From Congeria kusceri (Eukaryota > Mollusca > Bivalvia > Myida > Dreissenidae): a DNA stretch of 64,000 nt. Below are positions 46,110 through 57,149 of this stretch, piece by piece. Location of the stretch: assembly GCA_027627225.1 (NCBI GenBank), contig JAPFQT010000089.1:620001-684000 (forward strand), in the 5' to 3' direction. Every line of letters starts with the position of its first letter. Position 1 is the first letter of the stretch. The translations under genes were made by a program, and so were the position numbers. The notes below the pieces were generated by a model. The model was not told the DNA's origin. It searched no databases and was given only the letters and a program-made list of their open reading frames with translations.

Positions 46110-46745
46110 GCAAGTCGGGGGGCATACATGTTTTACAAACATCTCTTGTTAGTTTTGAAGGGATGTACAATAAAACCACATATATTGTTCGAGGATGGAG
46201 GAAGTGCAGAGTACAAGACCCATAACACATTCTTCAATATTTGTAGAATTATTGCCCTTTGGTTAGTTATCTTGTGCGGAGCATAACGCCATTAGTATTG
46301 AAGGGATTTAGAATAAAACCACATATATTGTTAGAGGACGTTGGGAGAAAGTGCAGATTACAAGAACCATAACTCTTTCTTCAATATTTTTGGAGTTATT
46401 GCTCATGGCTTAATTTTCTTGTGTGGAGCATTACTCAAAAAGTTTTGAAGGGATTCAAATAATACTTCATATTACGATATAGGGCTTTGAGAGGGTGTGT
46501 AGAGTACAAAGACCACTCTTTCCTCAATATTTTTGGAGTTATTATGTGTGGCTAATGTTACTTTTTATGAGCATAACAACAAAATGTTATTTTCTTGTCC
46601 AAAGCATATCACTTATAGTATTGCAGGGATTCAAATGATACTCCATATTATGATAGAGGACAATGAGAGGAAGTGCAGAGTACAAGGACCATAACTCTTT
46701 TTTCTGTCAAAACACATCTTTTGGGGCATTCGTTACTTACAGTGA
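46110..46745. repeat. Tandem array, unit about 150 bp, second family
   Basis: About four units with 'gttttgaagggattcaaat', 'ggaagtgcagagtacaagga', 'ccataactctttcttcaata' and 'tttttggagttattg'. Non-coding. Confidence 0.75.
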
Positions 46746-47555
46746 CAACGCTTGTTTAATTTTTAATTAAGGTTGTTAACTATATAATGTGGTTTGAGTG
46801 TTGTATCTCACTAAAGAATTTAATAGTATATTTCTACCTCCGGCATAGGAATCCCTGTTTTAGTTTCCATTTCATTGTCGACAGTGTTTATGTATAAATA
46901 AGGTGTAATTTTCCCGACAGTTCATACACCGATGAAATGATGAAAAATATTATTCAGTTCTTATAATTACAACAAAAGATATTAACTTTACTTTTAACAG
47001 TCGAAGGGCAGCTGAAGTGTAGCCTCCGGCGTATGAATCCTGTTTTAGTTTCGGTTTCATTTTCGTCAAACGGCATTTCTCATATCTTGTCAGACATTTC
47101 AAATTGCTGTGAATCATTTTGGAGTGGACTTTCTTGTAAAAACAATTTAAATTTCCCAATATGCGTTAAAGATTTCATATTCTGCAACACTGGCAACCAA
47201 TAAATCAGTCATTGTGCTTAAGAATGATAGTGCAAATAGCGAATGAAAGAAAGCATCATAAAGGTTTGCGCAAAGCAATGACGTCATTTTGCAAATAGAG
47301 AATGAAAAAACAGTCATGAATTATAACGAGGTAATTTGCATACCCAGCTGGTTTATTGGGGTATGAATAACAGGTCATATCCAATCAAAAGTCAGCGTTT
47401 ACGTGAAAAGTTTCAATTACATGATCACAAAATAATAACCCACTTACTTATTTCATTCAAAGTTCAGTAATATTAACATATGTTAGAATGTTGACATGCA
47501 ATTAAGATTACAGTTGGGTCTCAAAATGAATTAATGTTCAGCTCTCCAATTTTAT
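46745..47555. other. Sequence without a supported gene
   Basis: AT-rich. Two loosely similar blocks are seen ('tagcctccggcgtatgaatcctgttttagtttc' type phrases near 46835 and 47020), suggesting an old local repeat. No domain-bearing frame. Confidence 0.4.
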
Positions 47556-47559
47556 TGAT

Positions 47560-47945
47560 GTATCCCGGGTGAAAAAGTTCCATGTTTTTCCATGGAATTC
47601 CATGGAAAATATGAGGCTGGAGTATTGGAACTAAATTTCCAGCCTTTTCCATGCTGAGGCTGGAAAAAAACAGGCTGGAAATCGCTGGAAAATATGCTGG
47701 TAAAACATGGAATATTTTTCATGCTGCATGGTATATTTTCCATGCTTTCCATGGAAAAGCATGGAATTTTGTCCATGCTTTTCCATATACATGGAGTATT
47801 GGAACTGAAAGGCTGGAATTTTTTCCAGGGTTTTCCATGGTCCTGCTAACACATTGAGGCTGGAATATTTACCATGGTATATAGTCCAGCATTGATGGAA
47901 AACCATGGAAAATATTCCAGCCTGTTTCCAGCATCCCTAAAAATA
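47560..47945. repeat. CATGG / CCAGC-rich repeat island
   Basis: Dense repetition of 'ccatggaa', 'ttttccatg' and 'aggctggaa', giving many overlapping short palindromes and open frames on both strands (rich in Met, Trp, Phe, His, Gly and Lys). The frames are by-products of the repeat. A second island of the same vocabulary lies at 54700-54990. Confidence 0.85.
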
Positions 47946-48434
47946 GCTGAATATGATTTAATACAATAAGAAATATATTAGAAAGTTGAACAAACCAATT
48001 TCACCAGAATAGTATTTGTCTGATGTATTTAATAAGCCACACATTGGATGTAATTGATAAAAAAAGCACTGGTAAGTGTTGAGATTATATTTGCAGACAC
48101 TGATATCGATAAAGTACACTAATCAAATACAATGACAATCGGGGGGATGCAATAACTATTATCTTACCTCAAACAGAATACTTGCTTTTACATCAGTAGT
48201 AGTAAATATCGAGTAACATAATTCTTTAAAATATTGGCATTTTTATTAAAGATTGGTACTTAGTAAGTTTGTTACATGGCTTCGTACTGACCCTGTACGG
48301 CGTAATACGGGTATTAAATTTATATACAATATTTACACAAAAGACATAAAATCTGAAAAAATCGCTAAAATTAATGTCCATTTGTCCTTGGTGAGCTTGG
48401 TGTTAACTGAGTAAATTTCCTTCCGATTTATCCG

Positions 48435-48535
48435 TCAAATTGGCCTCTTTGGCTTTGCCTTGCTTGGTTTGAGTACATCTCGTAACTTCTCTCGTACCTG
48501 GACGGCAGATACTTGATACTGCTCTTTCATGATTT
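48435..48535 (-). CDS. BEN-domain-like gene, exon 5 (last)
   Basis: A run of T then 'tag' is the acceptor. Two bases complete the codon begun in exon 4, then I-M-K-E-Q-Y-Q-V-S-A-V-Q-V-R-E-K-L-R-D-V and a Lys/Pro-rich tail end at TGA (48435-48437). It gives the last helix expected of a BEN domain. The reading joins exon 4 in frame (phase 1), which supports both. Confidence 0.65.
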
Positions 48536-48838
48536 CTAAAAAAAACACAACCAGTTCTGCAATATTAACTGATCTTTATCTAGTGCAATGCTGTCTATCA
48601 AAAGGAATAATATTTGTTTACCATGTGGTTGCCGTTGGGTACATGAAACTTTTTAACATCATCATCATCATCAAAAATTAAACAAAATATTCATTTGTAA
48701 TGTATTAACTAGCTTCCTACATGCATCTGCAGATCTAAATTCATTATTCAACACTTGTCTGCTTATATTTTAAGTTCAATTAAAGGTTTACAATGGATCA
48801 TCTTTCAAGACACTGAGCAAACACGAGTCAAGTTTTAC

Positions 48839-49025
48839 CATATATAATTGCCATTTTTGACAAGTCTCTGATGGCTGGCCGTCCATCGTACTGATTGTTT
48901 GCCCTGGTTCCGGTGAGTGTCCTGCCCAGGTACTCTTCCTCCTTGTATAGGCGGCGGAACAATCTTTTCGCTGCCTTTGGGTAATCCTCAATACCGTAGC
49001 AGGCAATCTCCTCAACCAACTGAGA
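48839..49025 (-). CDS. BEN-domain-like gene, exon 4 (core of the domain)
   Basis: Acceptor 'ttttgtttgacag', donor 'tatatg/gtaaaa', phase 0 in and phase 1 out. The reading S-Q-L-V-E-E-I-A-C-Y-G, then A-A-K-R-L-F-R-R-L-Y-K-E-E-E-Y-L, then G-T-R-A-N-N-Q and D-L-S-K-M-A-I-I-Y fits the BEN pattern (L-F, D/E-E-L, S-x-T-G, L-x-x-x-K). BEN domains bind DNA or chromatin partners in transcriptional repression. Assignment is by motif memory and is moderately sure. Confidence 0.65.
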
Positions 49026-49159
49026 CTGTCAAACAAAAACAATTTCTATATCATATACATTAAATCTATGGGTGGTTTCTGATAGCAAGAAAAAGAACAT
49101 GTAACAATGCATAATATAATATGATTTTTTTTCCTCAACATAAACATGATATAATTTAC

Positions 49160-49357
49160 CTTGGTATATCCACCATATGTACATGTGGTAGCTGGCAGTT
49201 GCTGGCCTGGTGAAAAGGCATCTACGACATTTCTTTCGGGTTGCTGTTTGCGTGGTGTTTGAACCTCAGCATTTGCAGTTCCCCAGTGCTGGGATGTGGG
49301 CGATGACATCTGCCACTGCTGGAAACCGCTGGTAGATGTCTTATGGCATGGATTTTC
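49160..49357 (-). CDS. BEN-domain-like gene, exon 3 (linker)
   Basis: Donor 'ccaag/gtaaat', phase 0 out. The acceptor is either 'gacatgacag' (49357) or a later AG within the open frame. The reading is a polar, Gln/Thr/Pro-rich linker (S-S-P-T-S-Q-H-W, T-P-R-K-Q-Q-P-E-R-N) ending T-Y-G-G-Y-T-K. From the first acceptor the join to exon 2 is out of phase. An acceptor inside ('ctaccag/cgg') or an extra small exon would restore it. Confidence 0.55.
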
Positions 49358-49992
49358 CTGTCATGTCAAATTACCAAATATTTAAAACGCCTTTTAGTAT
49401 TTCAGTTAAACAATGTTTTAACATTTCATCACTCGTGTGACCCTGAGTTTTGAGAATAACATGATTTTTTTTTCCAAAAAACATGAAACAGTAAAAAACT
49501 ATCATTAATTTACCAGAAAATGGCTAATGAATTAGAAGGTATGACATTTAAGCATGCTTTGCTTACTATTAGAAACGTCATTTGGCTGCTATTAGTGTTC
49601 ACCACCTTTTGGCTTGGATTCACGATATTGTATATCTGTAAAAAACAACAAAATATGGAACTAAACAAAATGACTAACAGTAAGCGGCTTCAAAAATTAT
49701 GAAAGTTCTTTTAAAAACAAATATCCAACAACTGTGAAAAGTTCATAACTTTAGGTAGTGAAATAAACCATCATTGAATATTAATGGAGCAGTTTCCCCA
49801 CACTACAAAATTCGCCTCATGACAGTGAGTAAGTGTTCTAAGTATAAAAGCAATACCTTTGATAACAATCAACAATGATTAAATAAAGTAAACTTTTGAA
49901 AACAATATTTATATAATTTAAAAAATGTTAACTGACAAGGCATTTGATCTTATTAGGTACTTTGAAATATGTATTAGAATGCCAATACTTAC
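49358..49992. other. Intron of the BEN-domain-like gene
   Basis: AT-rich. A 60-codon + frame (49520-49702) with one hydrophobic helix lies here; it has no splice support and is probably accidental. Confidence 0.4.
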
Positions 49993-50074
49993 ATGTGCAA
50001 TCCAAACTCATCCAGAATTTGGATGAAACTGCTTCCCACCATAAGATGTTCAAACTCTTCCTTCCTTTCGTTAC
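49993..50074 (-). CDS. BEN-domain-like gene, exon 2
   Basis: Acceptor 'ttttacgggcag', donor 'cacat/gtaagt'. The T left from exon 1 plus GT makes Cys, then N-E-R-K-E-E-F-E-H-L-M-V-G-S-S-F-I-Q-I-L, phase 2 out. The exact phase match with exon 1 supports it. Confidence 0.6.
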
Positions 50075-51399
50075 CTGCCCGTAAAACATAATTGTAATAT
50101 ATTTTTAAATGATGTACTTCACTACACTACTGTAGTACAGTAGTCTGTAGCCACTTAATTCTATCTGTACTGCAGTACTGTACATGTAGGCTTATATCTT
50201 ATTTGAAATAAGTCATTATAAGTGATAGAAAACATCTGTAAATAAAAAGTTAAACAAATAAATAAAATATCAAGAAAACAAATTTTCTGATTTCCCCCCA
50301 AAATCTGCAGAAAATCGGTCAAATTTCCAACAATAACACTCAGTTTATAAATAATCCTGATTTGAATCCACGTGTAGGTAAATATCTTGTAGATTTAAAA
50401 TTGATTTCATAAAGTTACTTTAAATAAATTGACAAAAAATAATTATTAGTAAGCCATTTGGGACAATGGGACGAACAAATTTAGCAGGTGCCCGAAATGC
50501 GAAACGAAATTACTCACGTATGCAACACATTGTTAACATCGAGTAGACAAATATGTTCGTATCGTAAACAATTTAATTTTGTATGTTTTTTATGAAACAA
50601 ATGTAAAGTATTTGAGTATATAATATTTATTATTTCGTAATTTTCGATGGGTACGAAGTAGGTACGAATGTATGATTTGTTCGAGTGCGGTTCGTACCAA
50701 ATTTTTAGAAAAAATAATGCGATTATGACAAATTGTTTGAATTGAATAAAAAGGGTCTAATTTTTATATGTTAAATGCAATACAAATAATTTGGTGTTTG
50801 AATCTTAAACACGAACTTAAATTAAAATGCAAATAATTATTATCGAGACTTGTCTTATGTAACTTGTAAGGCATTGAAATTGTAATTGATAGATTTACAG
50901 CATGTTCGTTGGTTAATTTATTATGGGAAAAAACGTCAACTTAAATAAAATGTATCAAATACAGATTTATTATGGTGTCTAGTGTTATTGTGTATAATCG
51001 GATTTCCAAGGCAAAAAAAATATTCAAAATTTGAACAAGATATTTTAATTAGACCAAATGTTACGGCAAATAAAGTTTATAAAGCAATCTACCACACGAT
51101 CAATTCCATGGTTTCTGTTATTTCATGAAGTTGAAAAAAACTGAGTTTGCTAAATTTGGATCGACGTCTTGCCTATAAAATAAAATTATTAAGTTATAAC
51201 TTTAATTTCCTTGTTCGTGTTTTGAGATTTGAACCATGATGTAAATCATAATTATCACACATATTTTACACACAAAAACAACAACAACATATCGGAGAAT
51301 AGATCGCAGATGGTATGAAAATAGACTGTCTATTAATTATCTTGTATTGATCACAACAAAAGGGTCGACAGAGAATGAAAAGTGAGAGAGAAGACTCAC
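50075..51399. other. Large first intron of the BEN-domain-like gene
   Basis: AT-rich sequence. Short palindromes such as 'ctactgtagtacagtag' occur near 50131. No exon that keeps phase 1 is evident. Confidence 0.4.
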
Positions 51400-51589
51400 A
51401 GCCTATTCTGGCTAACAAACACTCGTGATTTCCTTTGAAACCTCGGCATCGTGCTGTAACTTTTTCTCCCTGTCTGTATTCAACAAATTCACGCCGAGGG
51501 GATGTTATATCAGTCAATTTTAACACTCCACCTCTGATAGGAATATCATTCACCCAAAGAACCAAAGCAATGTCACTCTTATCCGCCAT
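51400..51589 (-). CDS. BEN-domain-like gene, exon 1 (start)
   Basis: Starts at M-A-D-K-S-D-I-A-L-V-L-W-V-N-D and reads to a 'ggct/gtgagt' donor, phase 1. The segment A-L-V-L-W ... E-K-V-T-A-R-C-R-G ... L-L-A-R-I-G looks like a small beta-barrel (Tudor/SH3-like) of the sort found at the N-terminus of some invertebrate BEN proteins. The whole five-exon protein would be about 250 residues and nuclear. An upstream in-frame Met is 6 codons earlier; the chosen start has the better context (ccgccATGg on the coding strand reads 'aacATGGCG'). Confidence 0.6.
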
Positions 51590-51936
51590 GTTTTGAAAAT
51601 TGCGCCTCAATACCAGACTGAGTTACAATTTCTGAGATATTTGCACTCTCTGGAATCGTAAGACAACCAATCGCTGTAACCAATCTGGTCCAAACATAGA
51701 ACTGATATGTAAATAATTTCATCACATGACGTGCCTCTTTTTCCCCAGAAAATGCATCGATGATTTTCATTGGTCTCTTTATACCCAGCCTTCCAATGAA
51801 GATGGCTAATTCTTGCAATGATAGCTATTTTCGGAAATCGCCGAGTGTCATTTTGGTTTTAATCTGCAAACTATACAGAAGTTAATTTCTACATTTGAAC
51901 GAAGGTATTCTTGTTAATCCGAAGAAACAGTGGCAG
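51590..51936. promoter_or_regulatory. Probable shared promoter of two divergent genes
   Basis: About 350 bp separate the start codon of the BEN-like gene (minus) from the end of a proposed non-coding first exon of the zinc-finger gene (plus; donor 'ggcag/gtgagt' at 51937). The segment is less AT-rich than its surroundings. No TATA box is obvious on either strand. Divergent arrangement and spacing suggest a bidirectional promoter; this is inference. Confidence 0.4.
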
Positions 51937-52804
51937 GTGAGTACTTTTTGCATTTTTCAAAAGTTTTAGTGTTAGTGCGTCTTAAATGGGAGAATGCAGA
52001 ACTTCCGAAAAGATCGATGCGGTTTCTTGTTTTATATTGAAACATTTGGGATTTTCTATGTAGACTATGAATAATTTAAATAGGCTTAAATTATATTACA
52101 ATATATTATAACAGGGTTAAGTGTTTACTTATTTTTATAAACGTACAAGCGATGGGGGTTTGATGAGCTTTCTTCGTAAATGACGCCTTAATTTATCACG
52201 GTCGATTTTAATTAAAAGACACGTATTTCAATGATAAAACGTGTTTTGTTAGAATAGAAAATCGCGTCAATTCGGTATGGTCGCCGTGACTCACCTCATG
52301 AAAATCATGCATTTTGTATTCGCAAGGTGCTGAAACTGTGTATGCATTAACTAATAATGTTGTATACCGATACGTCCGATGACACACTGTTGAATCTAGA
52401 TGCACTTGAACTGGTTGGCGAAAGCGTCACGAATCATGATCAAATCGGAAAAAAAAAACAGCGAGAGCTTTACCTTGACCAAAGGTCGCGATAAGTGACG
52501 TAATATACATGGTTGGTGTCTATTCTGGAGAGAAGACGCAGCGTGTATCTGGTCTTTTGTACCAAAATTGTGTAGTACATGTAAAATAGACATGACGATC
52601 TCATGTCTATAAACTAGTGGTTGTATACAAGCATGCTGGATCTGCCGAAAATGAATATTGCATTATATCGGAAGCCTCCCGGAATGGGGTTAGAACGTTT
52701 TTAACTTATTTTACTTAGTTAAAATAATCCCCCCACCACCAACACTTACATGGCAAATTTATATATAATTATTTACAAGCGCAATATAATGTGTTCTTTT
52801 TCAG

Positions 52805-52947
52805 AATGGATGTACCGCTGTGCATCAGTACCTGTCAGATTAATGAAAACAAATGGCAGTGTCCAGATGAACAGTGTCAGAAGATATTGAGTAGAAAGCA
52901 AACACTGATTGAACACATCAGTACATTCCATCCAGTATTGAAAATAG
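52805..52947 (+). CDS. Small C2H2 zinc-finger protein, exon 2 (start)
   Basis: Acceptor 'gttctttttcag', start codon at 52806, donor 'aaatag/gtaaca'. The reading begins M-D-V-P-L-C-I-S-T-C and contains one finger W-Q-C-P-D-E-Q-C-Q-K-I-L-S-R-K-Q-T-L-I, then E-H and F-H, i.e. C-x4-C-x12-H-x4-H. A single finger of this kind often binds RNA or protein rather than a specific DNA site. It ends in phase 1. Confidence 0.65.
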
Positions 52948-53086
52948 GTAACAGTTGGTCGTTTATTACATAGTTTTACTATATTTCTGAAAATGGTTAA
53001 AAACTTTATATAGTTGGTTGTTGTAATTTTATAACTGTGTGCACATTTTCATTATCACAGTCTTATTTAAGTGGGCTACAAGTTAC

Positions 53087-53102
53087 AGGGGGGGGGGGGG
53101 GA
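53087..53102. repeat. G homopolymer in an intron
   Basis: A run of about 13 G lies in the intron between exons 2 and 3, like the G-runs at 1, 11416 and 18630 in the IAP modules. Length is likely variable or error-prone. Confidence 0.85.
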
Positions 53103-53397
53103 TAGATGATACAGCCCCTGATCATTGCCAGCTATTTTTTGGTTGAGGTCCACTTTAAAAAGTTTTCTTCTGAAGATTATCAGCTATTGATTTCAAACTT
53201 ACTATCATATGGCGACTGTGTAGAACAAGCAGAATAACTTTAGCTGACAGTTGTATAAATTACGGGCCTTTTTTACTTGTTTCTTTGGGACAAACAGGTG
53301 AGTGGTTAACAAATGCAACATAGTACCCTTTACATTTAAATGTTTTAAAGAACTCAATGTAGTCCTCTCATTGTCTAATGGGTTGTATTTACTACAG

Positions 53398-53579
53398 ATA
53401 TTCAAGGGCGAAGAGGGAGATACAAGCAGTATGAAGTCGACCAATCTGTGCCACTTCCAAAGACAACAAATTCTGCCAAACACGGTTTCCTATATTCGCC
53501 AAATGTTTCTTCAAGGGCCCTCAGTGGTAAAAGTCAACAACTTAAGAGAACCACTAATTGTAATTCATGGGGAGAATAA
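53398..53579 (+). CDS. Small C2H2 zinc-finger protein, exon 3
   Basis: Acceptor 'tttactacag'. With the G from exon 2 it reads D-I-Q-G-R-R-G-R-Y-K-Q-Y-E-V-D-Q, then a Ser/Lys-rich tail and stop at 53577-53579. Total protein about 107 residues. A longer open frame covers the same exon (L-C-H-F-Q-R-Q-Q-I-L ...) but does not match the phase of exon 2. An internal phase-1 donor ('cagtg/gtaaaa' near 53526) could join further exons such as 55245-55307. Confidence 0.5.
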
Positions 53580-53697
53580 AATCTTTGCAGCTCTGCTTCC
53601 AAATCACCATGAGACTGATTAAATGGGCATAGTCAGAAAAGTGACTAATTAATGTATGTGTTGTTGTTGTCTTTTTACATGTTCATGACATTGTTAA

Positions 53698-54007
53698 AGC
53701 AGCAGTCCAGAAATATGTTAAAACTAGGCAGAATTTTTTTCTGATCGACATCTTACCAATAAAAACAAAGTTAAATGGTATTTATTGTCGTCCGTTTTCT
53801 GTATGCGATAACTGGTGATGCATCTGGAGTTAATCAGCATATACATTCTTGTATATTCCGTGTGCATCAAACCTTTTCGAACTTAGGAAGTATAAACGCT
53901 TTTGGTAAACAAGAAACAACAATGAGATGAATAAACACCATTAACATCCATAAAAACTATAATTGTCAAATTACAGGGTATTGAAAAAGATTTAATGGAC
54001 TGCAGCT
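53698..54007. mobile_element. MITE, 310 bp, flanked by TTAA
   Basis: The ends are AGCAGCAGTCC and its near-complement GGACTGCAGCT, with TTAA directly outside both (53694-53697, 54008-54011), as in piggyBac-type elements. The interior shares 'tatgcgataactggtgatg' and neighbouring sequence with the intron of the IAP modules (near 1380, 12805, 20015), where an older copy lies. Confidence 0.75.
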
Positions 54008-54011
54008 TTAA

Positions 54012-54699
54012 TTACAGAATTTTTATAACTGACTTCATCATTAAAATTTTATCATTTACATTGTAGTTATAAGACGGTTTTTACAAACATGTTTATAACC
54101 TAAATAATTAATTGATATGATTATTACGGGTAATTGTCATTTAACATTTACATTTATTTGTTTAACATCGCACTTTGTTGCATATTGTACAATGTATTAA
54201 CTTTCAGGTGACTTACTGACTCGTCAGGTCGGATGTATCTATTTTAATGAAATTTTCATTTGATGAATTACACATGCCACTGAAATAAATAATTTATTCA
54301 CTTACTTTTTGTTTAATTACTTTAATTATAGTCTGTGACCCACTGAAACAAAAACTTTAAGATTTTCTATTCATGTAGTGGGTAATCCAAAATTAAGTTG
54401 GGAATAATGACATATTATGACCTTGCTACATTGCCTTAAAGTCGTCATATTATAGTTGTTAATCATTTTAAATCTGTTTCTCAGGTGGAGCGATCATTTC
54501 AAACATTTACGCAGTAGTGCAAAGTAAAATAAATCGCCACAAAACTTAAAATTCTACAAGATAAGTAACATTTATAAATAATAAGTCACATTGCTTAATG
54601 AATTTTTATTGGATCTTGGTACAAGAATGTAACCATTCTATGCACATTATTTTCTTGCTGTAAAATGACAAGTATTTTTCTCACAGAAAAGAGACTAAG
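54012..54699. other. Sequence without a supported gene
   Basis: AT-rich. A splice-like 'tgtttctcag' precedes a 10-codon open stretch near 54493; it is too short to call. Confidence 0.35.
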
Positions 54700-54990
54700 T
54701 TCTTTCCAGGGTACATGGAGAATGTCTAACAGTTTTCCAGCATTAAACATTTCTAAGTTCAACTTTCCATGCTGCATGGAATTAAAGTCCATGCTTTTCC
54801 AGGCTTTTACCACCATTGTCCAGCCTAATTCCAGCCTATTCCAGCCAATGCTGGAAAAGGCTGGACCAAAAAAGTCCACATAACATGGAAAAAATTCCAC
54901 ATTTTCCATCATATTCCATGGATTTCCATGGTATTCCATGCTTTACCAGGCTTTTCCAGCATCTTGTCCAGGCTTACCCTGGACAAAGTA
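54700..54990. repeat. Second CATGG / CCAGC-rich repeat island
   Basis: Repeated 'ttccatg', 'ttccagcc', 'catggaa' and 'ccaggctt', including 'tccatggatttccatggtat'. Vocabulary matches 47560-47945, 7 kb away on the other side of the divergent gene pair. Open frames on both strands are by-products. Confidence 0.85.
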
Positions 54991-55244
54991 CAGCCGGGAA
55001 AGTAGGTGTGTAATATTGGTATGATGTGGATGAAGTACATCGGTTGCAAATGAATGCACGTCATACTTTTATAAGGATCACTGCATGGAAGCTTCAGCGA
55101 ATTGTCCTAAAATATATAAAAACATATTTTAAAAAAATATATTAAGTGACTTATATGAAAGTTTCAAAGTTTGGCCATGAACATTATAAATTGGATTTCT
55201 CATGTTGTTTCATCAACAGTTTGTTTTGTTGTATTTCCAAACAG

Positions 55245-55307
55245 ACATGAATGGGCCATGTCCTTATCATGATATTGACTGGATGTTTCTGAAGGATTTT
55301 CAGTTAT
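55245..55307 (+). CDS. Possible small exon, phase 1 to phase 1
   Basis: A 'tttccaaacag' acceptor and a 'gtatgt' donor enclose 63 bp. With a preceding G it reads D-M-N-G-P-C-P-Y-H-D-I-D-W-M-F-L-K-D-F-Q. It could follow exon 2 or a shortened exon 3 of the zinc-finger gene in frame. The composition is protein-like, but the evidence is only splice sites and reading. Confidence 0.35.
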
Positions 55308-55349
55308 GTATGTTTTTGTAACATGTCCCCTTTGCTTGTGTGTACAATT

Positions 55350-57060
55350 TTTAGCTCACTCTGAACACAACGTGCTCATGGTGAGCTTTTGTGATCGCCG
55401 TTTGTCCGTCGTGCGTCGTCAACATTTATCTTATGAACACTCTAGAGGCCACATTTATTGGCCAATCTTCATGAAACTTGGTCAGAATTTTTTTCCAATG
55501 ATATCTCGCCCGAGTTTGATACTGGGACATGTGCGGTCAAAAACTAGGTCACTAGGTCAAATTGAAGAAAAATCTTGCAAACACTCTAGAAGTCACATTT
55601 TTTGCCCAATCAACATGAAACTTGCTCAGAACATTTGTTCAAATGATATCTTGGCCGAGTTCGAAAATGGGTCGGATCCGTTGAAATAATGGCTGCCAGG
55701 GGGCAGGGCAGTTTTCATTATATGGCTATAGAAAAAAGCTTGAGAACACTGTAGAAGTCACATTTTTTGCCCAATCAACATAAAACTTGCTCAGAACCTT
55801 TGTTCCTATGATATCTCAGCCGAGTTCAAAAACGGTTCCGGTCTGTTGCAAAACATGGCCGCCAGGGGGGAGGGGGGGATCAGTTTTCCTTATAAGGCTG
55901 TAGGAAAAGCTTGTGAACACTCTAGAAGTCACATTTTTTGTCCAATCTTCATGAAACTTGGTCAGAACATTTGTCCCAATGATATCTCGGTTGGGTTTGA
56001 ATCTGGCTCATGTGGAGTCAAAAACTAGGTCACTAGGTCAAATTGAAGAAAAAGCTTGTAAAAGCTCTAGAAGTCACATTTTTCGCCCAATCTTCATGCA
56101 ACTTGGTCAGAACATTTGTCCCAACGATATCTCGGCCGAGTTCGAATCTTGGTCATGTGGGGTGAAAAACTAGGTCAAATTGAAGAAAAAGCCAGTTAAA
56201 ACTCTAGAAGTCACATTTTTTGCCAAATCTTCATGAAACTTGGTCCGAACATTTGTCCCAATGATATCTTGGCCGAGTTCGAATCTGGGTTATGTGGAGT
56301 CAAAAACTTTGTCACTAGGCCAAATTTAAGAAAAAGCATGTTAACACTTTCGAAGTCACATTTTTAGCCCAATCTTCAATAAACTTTGTCAGAACATTTG
56401 TCCCAATGATACCTCGAGCGAGTTTAAATCTGGGTCATGTGAGGTCAAAAACTAGGTCACTAGGTCAAATTGAAGAAAAAGCTTGTTAACACTCTAGAAG
56501 TCACATTTTTTGCCCAATCTTCAATAAACTTGGTCAGGACATTTGTCCCAATGATATCTCAGCCAAGTTTGAATCCGGGTCATGTGGGGTCAAAAACTTG
56601 GTCACTAGATCAAATTGAAGAAAAAGCTTGTTAACACTAGAAGTCACATTTTTTGCCCAATCTTCATGAAACTTGGTAAGAACGTTTGTCCCAATAATAT
56701 CTCAGCAGGAGTTCGAATTTGGGTCATGTGGGGTCAAAACTAGGTCAAATTTAAAAAAAAGCTTGTTAACACTCTACAAGTCACATTTTTTGCCCAATCT
56801 TCATGAATCTTGGTCAGAACATTGTTCTTAAGTTCATCTCGGCCGAGATTGACTCTGGGTGATGTGGGGTCAAAAACTAGGTCCCTAGGTCAAATTGAAG
56901 AAAAGCTTGTTAACACTCTAAAAGTTACATTATTTTCCAAATCGTCATGAAATTTGGTCAGAACATTTGTCCCAATGGTATCTCGGCTGAGTTTGAATCT
57001 GGGTCATGTGGGTTCAAAAACTAGGTCACTTGTTCAAATTGAAGAAGAAGCTTCAATTTT
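55350..57060. repeat. Tandem array, unit about 145-150 bp, with a cap
   Basis: Starts with the cap 'tttttagctcactctgaaca' ... 'gtgctcatggtgagctttt' ... 'ttgtccgtcgtgcgtcgtca', then about eleven units with 'cactctagaagtcacatttt', 'caatcttcatgaaacttggt', 'aatgatatctcggccgagtt' and 'aaactaggtcactaggtcaa'. The first spacing measured is 144 bp. Open frames in it are repeats of the same words. This cap-plus-array structure resembles bivalve array-carrying non-autonomous elements; the class is inference. Confidence 0.85.
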
Positions 57061-57149
57061 AATATGTACTTCTCAAATTGTGAATGTCTGTTATAATTTT
57101 CAAATATTTCTTTTTTTCAAAATCTTTCATTCTGATACTCCATTTTGAA

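Noticed and set aside
47552..47906. Frames of 68-91 codons on both strands rich in Met, Trp, His and Phe
   Set aside because: Translations of the CATGG/CCAGC repeat; the palindromic words make both strands open.
51579..51818. 79-codon minus frame upstream of the BEN-like gene
   Set aside because: Overlaps the start region of exon 1 in another frame and falls in the likely promoter; no domain seen.
53302..53622. 106-codon plus frame over zinc-finger exon 3
   Set aside because: Out of phase with exon 2. Kept only as an alternative reading of the exon.
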